This document shows, one piece after another, positions 1-16,814 of a DNA stretch of 64,000 nucleotides. A program made the position numbers and the translations under genes. The DNA comes from Coriaria nepalensis (Eukaryota > Streptophyta > Magnoliopsida > Cucurbitales > Coriariaceae). Location of the stretch: the NCBI GenBank assembly GCA_027186245.1, contig CP114498.1, positions 6,455,501 to 6,519,500 of the forward strand, given 5' to 3'. The notes under the pieces are model-generated. The model had not been told where the DNA came from and did not search any database. It was given only the letters and a program-made list of their open reading frames with translations. Each line of letters begins with the position of its first letter. The first letter of the stretch is position 1.

Positions 1-360
1 TATGAAAAATAAGGAATCATCTGCGGAAAACAGGTAAGAGATCATAGGACAAGCTCTAGATAACTTGAGACCTTTAAGAGTATTAGTGGCCACTGCTCTC
101 GAAACCATAATAGATAGTATGTCTACCACCAATGAAAAGAGGTAAGGGGAAATATGATCCCCTTGCCTAATACCCCTAGAAGGAAGAATTTTGCACGATC
201 TTTTGCTTTTAATAACTAGGTTATAAGAGACCGAGGACATGCACTCCACAACCCAATCAATCCATATGTCTAGAAAGGTCATTCTTACCATCATCTCCCT
301 AAGAAAGACTCATTCAACCCGGTCATAGGCTTTGTTCATGTCTATCTTCACAGCAACTCC
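1..360 (-). pseudogene. LINE (L1-type) reverse transcriptase fragment
   Basis: Read on the minus strand this stretch gives the central part of a plant L1-type LINE reverse transcriptase: a KIDMNKAYDRVE segment near its upstream end, then PSRGIRQGD and SPYLF-like segments, and a degenerate catalytic box reading SADDSLFF at the window edge where the family usually has FADD. The frame is open for about 100 codons apart from a TGA at 310-312 where the family has Trp. An extra, out-of-frame copy of the CATTCAACCCG word lies just upstream, at about 361-371. The element runs off the left edge of the window, so its 3' part is unseen. What is visible is a non-functional fragment. It has no link to the neighbouring genes. 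Confidence 0.8.
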
Positions 361-606
361 CATTCAACCCGATCAAAACTTTAAAACAAATTTTATAAAC
401 AAAGCAGCATAGGCTAATTGGATGAAAAGAAATAAAGGCCCTTAGCTCACCCTACTAGGAGAGGAAACAAGAAACCCACCAAGGTGAAGAAGGAAGAAAA
501 CCAAATGGATCAAACGAGATGGATGAAGAAATTGAACGAGATTGTGATAAACTCTAAAGATTAGGGGTTATACCTAAGATTACCTAGAGGATTCTCTATT
601 TTAGAG

Positions 607-692
607 AAAGAAACTCCCATTCTAGAGAGGATATTAGCTTGGTGTGCAAAAAGAAACTCCCATTCTAGAGAGGATATTAGCTTGATGTGCAA
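607..692. repeat. 43-bp direct tandem duplication
   Basis: Two adjacent copies of a 43-bp unit containing AACTCCCATTCTAGAGAGG (607-649 and 650-692) differ at only a couple of positions, so the duplication is recent. No coding content is seen. Confidence 0.85.
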
Positions 693-1040
693 TTAAAGTC
701 ACATATTCTTATTCATGGTTAACTAACTAAAGTTCAAAGGGAAAAGTAATAAAGGAATTTCACTAACCAACAAGGCCCACATCGCCCTCTATTCAATCTT
801 GCCTAGGTCACCATATAATCTTTCTAGTACTTAGATCTCATTTAGAAACCACTACTCCTTCGAACAATCGGTTGATACGACAAGCTTTCAAAATGGTTGA
901 TAATTTATAATATGGATTGAATTTTTATCATTATAAATATATAATTTAATTATACAATATATGATGTGATTTAATAATTATATAAATATCAAAATAATTC
1001 ATTTTTTTAGGATTTATATCAATTGTAACTATTTTATATG

Positions 1041-1077
<37 letters not shown>

Positions 1078-2657
1078 AATATTCATATTGGCTTGTAATA
1101 GTTGAATTTAGAAGTACTTTTGATTATAAATTTATACATTGCACGTGTGTAAATTCTAACACATCTCTGTCGTATCAAAAACCGAGACCAGTCAATAATA
1201 TTATATTAATCTTCAAAAGCATATAATAATTTAAGATTTTTGGAAAAAAAAAGGAAGAAAAAAAAAAGAAAATGGTATTTATTAACGTGACGGCGAAATG
1301 TATTGGACATATAAAATAAATACGAGGAAAACAAGAGCAAGAGATCGACAAGCCATTTTCATTGGCTGTGACACTCTTTCCGTCACAGACGTTAAAATTG
1401 AGGAGATGCTCGTAGCGAGGCGATAGAGTGGGACCAGTATCAAGGTTTGTACTTTGTAGAAAGCGTCGTAATATAATATAAGTAGACCTCTCGTATCTTT
1501 TTTGTACCGTTAGGACAATTTTGCCCTTAATTGCACCAAAACGAGAAAAAGTTTAAAATGGCGGATTGAGCGGATTCGAGAGAGTTTTAAGACCTGATCT
1601 AAAAATGGCGGATGATCCTTTTATGAAACCATACCCGACCGTCAGTGGAAGGAACTCATCGGAATCGGACGGCAATGAATCAGTTTAAAATGAGTGAGTG
1701 AGTTCTTTTTATTAAAAAATTTCAGATTTTAATAATTTAAAAGATATTATAATTCATTCAAAAAGTTATATATCTCAAGTTTCGATATCTCTAAATAAAA
1801 AATATTTAGGAATATAAAAGAAGGGTGTTTTTTTTTTTACATGATAGTATATAAATACTAATATTTAGATTTAAAGATTTGTGTGGTTAAGACATACTAT
1901 AGAATATATTAAATAATTTTAATTAAAAATTGATATAATTCTAATTTTAATATATTATAATATGTATAGAATGAGATTAATTATATGATATTAAATTTAA
2001 ATATACTTATATATATATATATACTATATTAATCGGTACGGATTTGACGGATTAGCAAAGACCGCTTGTTACTTAACTCAAACCTGTCGGATGAATTGGA
2101 TATCAAGCACACATCCATTCAAGATGTCGTTTAAAACCATGCGTACCGTCAATTTTGATTTGGATTGATTCGGTGGCGAGTTTGCGGGTGTATTTGAATA
2201 ATCTTTAGGAGGTAAGAAAAAAAGAAAGTATATCATTACTTCCTACGTACGATCAAATGATGATTAGTTGAAAAAGGAAAAAACATAATATAGTTTTAGG
2301 AATGCATTAGAGCAATGAAATGATGAATCCAATTGGTGACTGTGGATAACATGGGCACATGGTGTGTACACCCCAACGTTTCTGTCCAGATCATGTTGTT
2401 TGTCAGACTTTTCTTTTATTTTCTTTTTCTTTCTACTGAGTTAAGAAAAGAATACGAGCATGTTTTTTTTCGAGGGGGGGGGGGGGTCTTTTGTTTTGTC
2501 TACTCACACTCTAGAAATCTTAATGTCGTTTCCTTGGTTTTTACTTTGGTTTTTTTTTTTTTTTTGTTCTTGGTCGTTGTTTGCTCTCTCTCTCCCTACT
2601 CCCTCTGACTGCATTGATCTCTTCTCTTCTCTTCTCGCCTAATAGTAGTATTCAGCG
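693..2657. other. AT-rich intergenic DNA and 5' flank of the zinc-finger gene
   Basis: No gene is seen. The stretch holds a (TA)n microsatellite at about 1042-1075, A-runs around 1250, two copies of AAAATGGCGGAT near 1556 and 1604, a run of 13 G at 2474-2486 and a CT-rich leader (2585-2640). The leader is probably the 5' UTR of the following gene. Confidence 0.6.
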
Positions 2658-5600
2658 ATGGAAAATCTAGATCAGCGACAGATTCACGTCCCAGGTTTGA
2701 TTTCGTTTTCTTTTCTTTGGTTGTATTCAGGTTGTTTCTTTTCGGGGTTTTGTCAAGTTTTTCCTTGGAAACTTGTTGCTAAAAATCTTGATATGATTAT
2801 TGTTCTGTTTCTTTCCTTTCGGATTTTCTTTTCCTGTGATCCTTCATGGTGATTTTTTTTTTTCCTGGGATATTTTTGTTATTTCTGACAGGGAATGATC
2901 AGAACCAGCAACTCCATCACTGTCATAAATGTGGATGGGCGTTTCCAAACCCACATCCAAGTGCAAAACACAGACGTGCTCATAAGAGGGTTTGTGGTAA
3001 AATTGAAGGTCATAAGCTCCTTCAATCTGGTGGAAATGACGGAAGTAATAATAATAGCACCCATTTGGTCCATTCTGATGATAGAAATCTCTCTGATGAT
3101 GATCATAATAAATCCACTGGTAAGAGAATCAGTGCTTTTACACTAAAAGCTACCTTTTTTATTTTATTTTTTGGGAATGGGTTTTAAATTTTGGATCTGT
3201 AGGTTCAGATCTCTTGGAGAAAAGTAACAATGAGAAGGGTAGTGGGAAATCAATTAGATCAGAAGACGAAATGTTTTCGGATGCTGTTACAGAATTTTCG
3301 GAAAGTGGAATTGGTGTAGGGACTGGTCAAGGAGTCCAATATGGTCTAGATTCAGCAACTAGTGTGGAAATTATCACCAAGAATGAATGTAATAGCACTC
3401 AAAACAGTGAACTTTCTGGTAAGCTTTTGAATCTTTGTAGGCTGTGTTTCTTTTCATCTCCTTTATCGAAAAAAGTCTTTGTAATTTTTTTTTTCTTATT
3501 TTATATATATATATTGTAAAAAATAATAAATGTCCAGATCTTGTTGTATCAGTAGGCGTATCAACGGATAAGAGCCAGATACTAATTCCGGAAATTCAAG
3601 AAAACACAACCAATGATTCAGAGAGTATAGGGGAAATTGTTCCCTTTCAGAAAAATGGGAAAGAACGCTCTACAATTGAAGAACAGGTTGTTCTTAGTGA
3701 TCATGGGAAAGATAATGCATTTGACTTAGACTCCATCGAAAATCCTGAAACAATGAAGGCTGAACCAACAGAGAATGAGAAAGATGAAACAGTTGAAGTA
3801 ACTTCAGATGTTCGAATAAAGGATGAGTATAATGCTGTTAATCTTGATTTTGATCTGATCAAAGGACAGGATTTGGACTACCATGAGGATCTAATCGAAG
3901 ATTTTAAGGAACATGAATCAGTGAAACTTCAGCATGTTACAACTTCAATGAATTCAAATGTGGGTCCTAGTGAAATGGATGTATTTGTGCAAGATTTGCA
4001 GTTTCCTAGTTCTGGCAACTTACTTGAAAGAAAAGAAGGGGATGCAAACTTAAATGCTCCAGACCAACCTGAAGCCATGGTTAAAGATTTTGAGGAGTCT
4101 TGTGAAGTTCCAGATAAAGCTGAATTCAATAATACTGATAAAATCAAGGTTGATTCCCCCGCCGGAGATATGAAATTTTCGAGTCCCGGTGATGTAATTG
4201 AAAGGGGCAACAGAAAAGAAGAAGACAAGAAAGTTCTTAATATGCTTTCTGAGGCTAGTGGCATAGATGCTAGAGACCATGGTGAGGCTCTTATTAAAAG
4301 TTTGGAGGACCGGAAAGAAGTGGAACTTGAGGATAAGGACAATGGTGTTAAAGATTTGATTTACAAGGACACTTATTCTTCTTTTGATCCAAACCCCCTA
4401 TTGAATGAAAATCCAGAGATCTCGTCTTTAGATATTCTGGAAGTGAAAAAAAGTATTCTTGAACAAGTAGGTGAAGAAGACAGGGTTAAAGAAGAAGTGA
4501 ATGTGTCTGAGATCAAGACCGTGCTTATTGAAAACTCGATACAAGATGAGGTACAAAAAACAGGAGATGCTTCCAAGGATTCATCTGTGGTGAATTTTCC
4601 GGAAGTTTCAGCTGAAGATGCTACTGTACAGGCGGAAGATTTTGTTGAGAAGGGTGAAAGAGCTTCTGGAAAATCTTATTCTGAAGATTCTGTTGATAAG
4701 CTTGAGTTTCCTGGAATTGAAGTAGAAAAGGTTAAAGAAGAAGTGAATGTGTCTGGGAACAAGACCATGGTTAAGGAAAACCCGAAACAAGACAAAAGTC
4801 AAACCCTGGCTGATGATAATCAAACAGTTTTCACTTTTGAAGAACTAGAATCAAGAGATACTTGCAAGGATTCATCCAAGAATTTTCCTGAAAATGTTAC
4901 ACAAATCTCAGACGAAGAAGGTAGTGTTCAGGAGAAAGATTTTGTGGATAACGGTGAAAGAGATTCTGGAAAAGATCATTCAGAAGATACGGTTGATAAA
5001 CTTGCGCTTCCTGGAATTGAAATCACGGATAAGGATAAGGATAAGGATGTAATTTCAGGCTTGAACGGATTGGACAGCAGTTCTGCTCCAGATACTGAGC
5101 AAGGTGCGAAAGAACAAGAAGTCAATAGTGAGAGCCTTGTTGCTGCTCAGTCATATGATGTTGGGGATGTCAATCTAGTACAAAAGAAGACTGTAGAAGA
5201 AGATCATACAACAGAAGAGCAAAATGGAACATGGGTTCGAACTAGGGAGTTTCTAGAAGATGATGTCAGAACTAGCCATGAGGCTTTGAAGAAGGAAGAT
5301 GATGATGATAACAGCATTGTCAAAGAACAGATTGTTGCATCTCAGATTGAAGTTTTAGTTGACTTGAGAGGTCAAGGCGATAGTTTAGGAGGCAATATTG
5401 GGTCCCTCTCAGGTACTGTTCTGTCTTCTAACACTAACACCTCGAGTTTTTTCCTAAATACCAGTATCTTACATGGATGCTACATTTTATCTGTCAAGTC
5501 CATTAACTTCATTTCCTAGTAGCATTTGTTGTATGGTATGGACATCAAATTCTTATGCAAACTTGGTTCATGTGGATCAACCAATCCCAACGGGCTGCAT

Positions 5601-6450
5601 TATACTACTTTATAATAAATCTAAACAATATATAAACTGGTCTGATATATCATGTTGGGAATGAACTGTTCACAAAGACCAAGTCCTTTTATGAATTTCT
5701 CTTAAAATTTGTTGATCTCTTTATGATATCTTAGTGGGACCGCATACAACTGAGAAATTAGTATATATATATCTGATAAATTCAATCTATTTTTTTTATT
5801 AATTAACTGCTTCCCACACAATATCAGAAGAAGAGAAAGCGAACATGGAGAAGGAAAAACAAGCACCTGAAGCAAAACATTATTCAGACAAATCAGATAT
5901 GTTAGAGCCACCATCATTCATGACACTGGTCGTACATGGAGACGGGGCCCACATGGGTCATCATCAAAACATGGAGGTCGGCTCAGAAATCCAGACCGTG
6001 CAGACCCAAAAGGAATCATCAGAATCTGTGTCATTATTACAAGCTGGCTGGTTGCCATCTGTTACTCATACCACAAAAAACGAGTCACCCGCAAGAAAGA
6101 AGAATGAAGCCATTATCTCGAAGGCAGCAAATTGGACTACTCAGAAGCAGCACCAGCAACACACCCCTTTGAAGAGCCTATTGGGTGAAGCCGCCGCTGA
6201 AAAAAAACTGAACATGGGAAATAAATCACCCAGAGATAGTGAAGCTTTACTGATTCAGAAAGACGAAAAGGAGGAGAATGATGATGGTTCTCTTCCTACA
6301 GTAGATGATGGTGTGAGTGCTAAGAGTGCTGCTGGGAAAGAGTGGGATTCTCCGGCAAGATATCAATCGGATATCAAGAGGGGGAAGAGAAAAAAGGAAA
6401 AGGGGAGGCCATATTGGACGCAGTTCATATGCTGCGGTTCCGTTAATTAG
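2658..6450 (+). CDS. C2H2 zinc-finger domain protein with long acidic region, function unknown
   Basis: Five exons join in frame: 2658-2694, 2892-3119, 3203-3418, 3538-5412 and 5828-6450, all with GT-AG introns, giving 992 aa. The ATG at 2658 follows a CT-rich leader and is the only start that reads into exon 2. Residues 23-43 form one canonical C2H2 finger (C23-x2-C26-x12-H39-x3-H43), split from the start codon by intron 1. Most of the rest (about 90-785) is low-complexity, acidic and Ser/Glu/Asp-rich, probably disordered. It contains a tandem duplication at residues 477-558 and 559-657. The last exon has several basic patches and ends in a compact hydrophobic/Cys tail (PYWTQFICCGSVN). I know plant proteins with this layout but no assigned function. 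The finger could bind nucleic acid or protein. A single finger in so long a protein does not establish a transcription factor. Confidence 0.88.
4485..5027 (+). repeat. Tandem coding duplication inside exon 4 of the zinc-finger gene
   Basis: Residues 477-558 and 559-657 are two adjacent copies of one segment. Both begin VKEEVNVS and both end in a block of the form ED(S/T)VDKL..PGIE. The second copy carries an extra stretch of about 17 residues in the middle. Both copies stay in frame. Confidence 0.8.
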
Positions 6451-7084
6451 TGTGCGCTCATCCAGAAGCTACTAGTCTGTATATTAATCGACACGCCATT
6501 TTAGCTGCTTAGCAAGCTTTTGCTGTACTTGTCTAGATTTTGCAGCTGCTTCGTACCTCGGTTGTCATCTCTATTATCATATTACTCGATGGGGTTACAG
6601 TATGGTTCTTTAGTCAACAGGTGGGATGTGTTTACTATCTTTGCAGTGTAGTTCTTTCTTTTTGTTGCATAGTGATTATTAGTGGATGACAGAAATTTTT
6701 TCATAGGGATATTATTAGTGGATGGTTGGTTGGTAGTTTGACACTTCTTGGTTCAGTTTGATGTTAATAAATTTCAGTTTGAGAATGAAATCTAGTTGTT
6801 TGGTTTATAAACGTCAGTTTGGGCTCTTGGGGTGAACGTAATTTTATGTAGATTATTATAAATTAAATTTCAGTTTCAACCACATCCCCGTATAGGGCGT
6901 TTGGATAAGAGTTTTGAAACTTCCGTTCGAAGTACGTATAAGAATTTCAGGTTGGGTCTTTGAAACTTCCTTTTTATCACATATCTTGTCTCTTCTAAAC
7001 CTTTAGAACCTTTTGTATTCGACAAAATGGGTAGTGTTCTCTAGACGTAGCGAAAGAGTGAATTCACCAAAAGAAAACATACAC
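6451..7084. other. 3' flank of the zinc-finger gene
   Basis: This is probably 3' UTR followed by spacer. An AATAAA-type word lies near 6765 (in GTTAATAAATTTC). No ORF or RNA gene is seen before the tRNA. Confidence 0.5.
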
Positions 7085-7091
7085 AAAAAAA
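7085..7091 (-). terminator. Pol III oligo-T terminator of tRNA-Glu
   Basis: On the minus strand a run of seven T follows directly after the discriminator base of the tRNA. This is the usual RNA polymerase III stop signal. Confidence 0.75.
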
Positions 7092-7163
7092 TTCCGTTGC
7101 CGGGAATCGAACCCGGGTCTCCTGGGTGAAAGCCAGATATCCTAACCGCTGGACGACAACGGA
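7092..7163 (-). tRNA. tRNA-Glu (anticodon TTC)
   Basis: On the minus strand the 72 nt fold as a cloverleaf. The acceptor arms TCCGTTG and CAACGGA pair fully, followed by an A discriminator. The anticodon loop reads CTTTCAC (anticodon TTC, Glu). The T arm is CCCGGGTTCGATTCCCGG, which carries the internal B box. There is no intron. An oligo-T terminator follows at 7085-7091. A TATA-like word (CTTATAAG) lies about 25 bp upstream of the 5' end, as in many plant tRNA genes. It decodes GAA Glu codons. Confidence 0.97.
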
Positions 7164-7798
7164 TTTACTAAAGACGCCTGTAACTTATAAGAATATAACA
7201 AATAATTATCATGCTAGAGGCACTAATTATAAGGAAAGGACGATAAGGAAAAAAACAACCTAATCAATGAAGTTGTCTAACTTATCTTACCAAACCAATT
7301 CCTCCCAAATTTACTTGCATTTATAAAAAAATTTGTGGACTCCATTTATATAAGAATTTTTCAAAAGGGATGGTGCAAGTAATAATAGAGAAGAGAGAGA
7401 GACTCAAAGTTGCTTAAATTACTGAGGTTCCTGAGTATTTATATGACTCAATGTTATAACTTATAATTTTAACTAAATACAGGAGAGAGGGGGCTCCATC
7501 TAACAAATAATAGATTCCTATTTTCCTGAGAGTCTCTACAATGGGGATCCCCTCTCCTCCCGCCAAAACACAGAAGCTTATCTTTTTATCGGTTCCCTAT
7601 TCTTTCAGGTAATAATCTTCTTTCCCACTTATTACCATCTTTCTAAAAAAAAAATTTCTACACATCATTCTCGGTTGTTGTTGCTCATATGCCTCATCAT
7701 CGTTTTTACCAAAGAATCGGAGAGAAACTAAGGAATTCCGAGGGCACAGAAGTAAAATTACCCTGCGCCAAAAAAATGAATAGTTGAGATTTTAATGC
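7164..7798. other. Spacer and probable 3' UTR of SEC23
   Basis: No ORF is seen. The part next to 7799 is probably the 3' UTR of the minus-strand SEC23 gene. Confidence 0.5.
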
Positions 7799-12802
<5,004 letters not shown>

Positions 12803-14532
12803 TATCGTCTTCTTCTCCTTGTTATATTTCGATGATCGGAATTGGACTCGAATTGAACGATCGAGCAGCTCTGAATTGCGGTATGGAGAAGGAGAGGGTG
12901 ACCCCCTTTGACTGTTTTGAGAATGGAGGGCGAGAAGAGAGAGAGAGAGATGGGGTCACCACGAAGGGGATTGAGAGGAGAATGAGAGAGAGGAGAATGA
13001 GAGAGAGGAGAATGGGAGGTGAATTCTGTCTGACAATTTTGGTCAATTCAATGTCCGGCCGCTAAATTTTATTTAATAATAAAATTTCTCTTCTTTTTTT
13101 ATTTTTATTTTTTGGCTTAACGGCTTTTATCTGTCATGTAAAAAGGAAAGAAGTGCAGAATCCAACTAATTTAGTCAACATAAGTTTCATTTTTTATTTT
13201 ATTATTATCTTATTTTATATTTTATGTTAAATTAGGATTTAACGCTTTTTTGTTTGAAGAGAATAAAAATAGAAATGATATTATGATCATTTTAGTTATA
13301 TATTTTAAAATATTAAAAAAATTATTAAATGGTTTTTAAAATATAATAAAATGTATAAATAATTAAAAAATTAATATGTTAAATTAAAATGTGTTGTCAA
13401 ATTTACCTTCATCCATTTAAATTAAAATTTATTTTTTTTATTTAATCTATTTTTAACTCCCAAATTTTTAGTCTATAAAATTATCCTGGCCATGATCATG
13501 CTGTAAGCAGACTCTCATCTTTCCCCAATTTCAACCGATTCTAACTATTGCCGCCACTGCAATCATACTATATGCCTCTCTCTATCTCATCTGCCATTGA
13601 AACCCAGATTGTTGAACCTATACTTCAATCCTAAATTCAAATAATATTAGTCTAGGTTGATTTATCTAGGGACAAGCATTACCCATCCAATCCGACTGAA
13701 CTGACCAGTATCGGTCGGATAACTGTCGGATTAGGAAACTAAAATGTTCTTTGGATCAAATCAACCATCTGAATCAAATAGTGTTTGATCGGATATCCAA
13801 TAATTGGATTGTGTCTCCGCCCATGATCCATTCTCTTTTTTTTTTTCTTTTTTTTTTTAGTATGCATATTTTATTTCAAGACCTTACATGACTTACAAAA
13901 CTTACCATATTTCCATATTTCCACATTTCCATGGCTAAATATTAGCCGAAGTGAAACCATTTCCTATGTCAGCATAAGAACTTAAACCAGTAGGCACAGA
14001 ATCTTTTCTCATTTAGCATAAGAACTTAAACCAGTAGGCACAGAATCCTTTCTCATTTACAAATGGTAAGTAAATTTTTGTAGTTTGTACTCTTGATTAC
14101 AGTACACAAGAACTTAACCAAAAATAAAAACTGAAAAAGTTCAGTAAATCGGTTAACTGAATATATCCGAAAAACCGTAGCAAACAGTCAGCCTTAACTG
14201 CAGCAAGAAACAGCTTCGGTGATTCAAAATTCTGTCTTAGGCAGGGGTTATTTCGGTTTGCCAGTTATTATGCTGCTTTGCCTGAAATAATAAAACAGTA
14301 TCTAGCATCACTCATAAGGGTTGCGGGGATAGAAGAAAAAATTGTTTGCATTCAATAAAAGTTGACTAAAAATCAACTAGAAGATGGAATGATAAAAATA
14401 GAAACATGAAAATTGTCTAAGTACCGGTAAACTACATATGCCTTTACGGTAGAGGAATGCTCAAAACTAAAATAGGCTCAATGGATAAGAAAATAAGACT
14501 GATGTCCGATTCGTCAACTAACTCTTCGATGA
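12803..14532. other. SEC23 5' flank and spacer towards RPS8
   Basis: Just upstream of the SEC23 ATG lie GA-rich 15-bp tandem repeats (12972-13014, unit containing GAGAGGAGAATGA), probably in the 5' UTR. The rest is AT-rich and contains T-runs at 13834-13859, a 44-bp duplication at 13971-14058 and the probable 3' UTR of RPS8 (near 14300-14532). No other gene is seen. Confidence 0.55.
13971..14058. repeat. 44-bp direct tandem duplication
   Basis: Two adjacent copies (13971-14014 and 14015-14058) start AGCATAAGAACTTAAACC and differ at one base. Confidence 0.9.
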
Positions 14533-16675
14533 CTAAGCAGCAGCACCCTTCCCTTTCTTCCTCTGGATCTTCTTCATATAAAATTCCAGCTCCTTTCCTT
14601 CCAGGATGTAGCTGCAAGATCAAAGTAACAATTAAATGGTGTGAAAAAGAATGCATTAATGAAAGAAGCAACTTATAATATATGTATATGTGTGTGCACA
14701 CTTACCCATCAGCTCTGCCACATTGACCAGGGCGAGAAGAGATGCAGGCCAACAACCTACCACCTCCAAACTGCTCTTCAATATGAGCGTCAAGTGTTCT
14801 ACCTTCTTGACGCTTATCGAGCTTCCTCTGAACATGATTACTCTTCTTTGCTTCCTCTGTGGCTCCCTCTGCCTCCTGCTATTATTACAGAGAAGGGGAA
14901 CTTTAATTTAAAAGGCCATATATATAAATAACATATAATTAAAGATGACAAATAGCAATAATTAACATGTCTACAATGTGTAACCACAACACACTGCTTA
15001 AGGAAAACATGAAATGAAATGCATCTATCTAATGCCACCTACTTCGAAAAAATTGAGCTACTGACCATAAGTATTCTAATATTTAGGCCCAGATTGCCTA
15101 AGCAATTCCAAAAACCTGCTTGAATTCAATTTAATATATAATTATGTAATCTTTTAAACTCACACAAATCTGTTACATGAACATAAATTTTAACCTAGCT
15201 TTTAAATATATACATCACATAAATTCAAATATAATCTTATACCAAAATCCAATTGGACCTTAAATATCTATAACAAACTGATAGTAAATCATATCAAAAC
15301 ACATGCATTCAGAAGGCCAGTCCAGCAACTCCATTCTCCCCCTTCATAATCTTAGAAAAGCCAGGACCTATTCCATCAACTTAACAATAGCAGACATGGA
15401 GACTATAAAGTTAATAGTCCATCAATACAAGCAATTGCAGCCAAGCACAATACAATGAAAAAGACACAGAGAGGGCGCCACAGGAAATACTAAAACAAAG
15501 AATATTGGAGAGAAGTCTACATCTTCAAGGTAAAGTCAAGACTGAAAACATAGATCAGATATATAGTTACACTCCAAACACACTAATTTTAAAAGTCAAG
15601 ACTACAAATTCTAGAGTGAAAACAGTTTTTATACCAGCAAAAGTCAACACATTAACTTAAGTTCAACTTAAAGCATACACACCTCTGTGGCATCCTTCTT
15701 TGCAGCAGCAGCAACAGTCTTCTTCTTCCTTCCAATGTCTACTCCATAGTGCTGAAGATACCATTGCTTGAATGGAGCAGCATCAACCTGAATAATAGCA
15801 CTTTTCACCAAAGTTTGTGTTCTGACAAGCTCATTGTTTGAGGCATTGTACACAACATCCAGGACACGTGTTTTGCGGGTGACAGCTTCACTTCCCCATG
15901 AAAAGTTTCCAGTATCCAATCTGAGGGCTCTCCACTTCACATTTCCACCTCTGACACGGATACGTCTCACCGTTTTGTTGCTTGAAAGTTTAGTATTAGC
16001 TGGCTGACGTCCAAGCTCATATCTGCACAACTCAATAAAATGGAAAACAATGAGCACTAGATTGAAAAGGAGGAAAAAAGAAAAGAAAAAGAACAACAAA
16101 AAGAACTATATTATAAAAAGTCCTTCCATAGCACAAGTCCTTCATATAAGCATCATTATTTCTTTCTTTTAATTATTGTTTATGGTTGGCATCCTGATGT
16201 GGACAGAAAATGTGGTATTTATCTCACAGAATTTATCAATGGGAATCCGTCTATTTTTTTCATCCTCCAACATCGGAATGCCTTTTTCAATACATTTTGA
16301 AACAATAAATCTATCTATATGGTATGAAAACTAAATTGAAATTTCGAAAACAAACAAAAAATATGAACTCCATCACCTAGATCCATAATAAGGGCCTAAT
16401 AAGTAATACGTTAAAATCCGAAAGTGATAATTTCCAAAGAGATGCAGAAAATTACTTTTAGAAAGTTAAAACCGAAAAATCAGAAGGAGTGAAAAAGGAG
16501 AGGTTATGCATACTTTCTCTTCTTCCTCCAGGCCTTCTTTTTGCCTCCAGTTGCACGCCTCTTGTGCATAGAATCACGTGAGATACCTACACAAAAACAT
16601 CATAGAAAAGGCATTGAGATAGAGGAAGAAGATCGAACACCAGAGGAAGAATAGAGTTTCAGAGAGGTTACCCAT
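14533..16675 (-). CDS. RPS8: 40S ribosomal protein S8 (eS8)
   Basis: Five exons on the minus strand join in frame to 222 aa: 16675-16672, 16586-16514, 16022-15683, 14878-14706 and 14611-14533. The start [19 protein letters not shown] and the ending [15 protein letters not shown], followed by a basic Lys/Arg tail and three Ala, are those of eukaryotic S8, and the length is normal. The first coding exon carries only ATGG, so the intron interrupts codon 2. The acceptor of exon 4 is a TAGCAG (NAGNAG) tandem: use of the second AG would delete one Gln without breaking the frame. S8 is a structural protein of the small ribosomal subunit, assembled in the nucleolus. The region between SEPs of exon 3 and 4 ([14 protein letters not shown]) is the usual variable Ala/Lys linker. 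The promoter side has a telo-box and site II motifs, as expected for coordinated ribosomal-protein expression. Confidence 0.97.
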
Positions 16676-16765
16676 GGCTGCGGCTGCGGATTGAGCGAAC
16701 TGAAGTTCACCTGCTGCTTCTTGTCCTCACCGGCTTCAGAGAGTTAGAAGGGTCATATTGCTGCA

Positions 16766-16774
16766 AAACCCTAA
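16766..16774. promoter_or_regulatory. Telo-box (AAACCCTAA) upstream of RPS8
   Basis: AAACCCTAA lies 91 bp upstream of the RPS8 ATG, close to the expected transcription start. Telo-boxes near the start site are a known feature of plant ribosomal-protein genes and usually work together with site II elements, which are also present here. Confidence 0.75.
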
Positions 16775-16814
16775 CAATTATAAAGAGGGAAGGGGGTTTT
16801 TAGTAATTAGGTTT

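Noticed and set aside
13690..13820. CGGAT-rich sequence also loosely similar to 2030-2190 and 22070-22150 as a dispersed repeat family
   Set aside because: Only short words are shared and no consistent alignment could be made by eye.
14457..14931. Plus-strand ORFs opposite RPS8 exons 4-5
   Set aside because: They are antisense shadows of confirmed RPS8 exons with no domain of their own.
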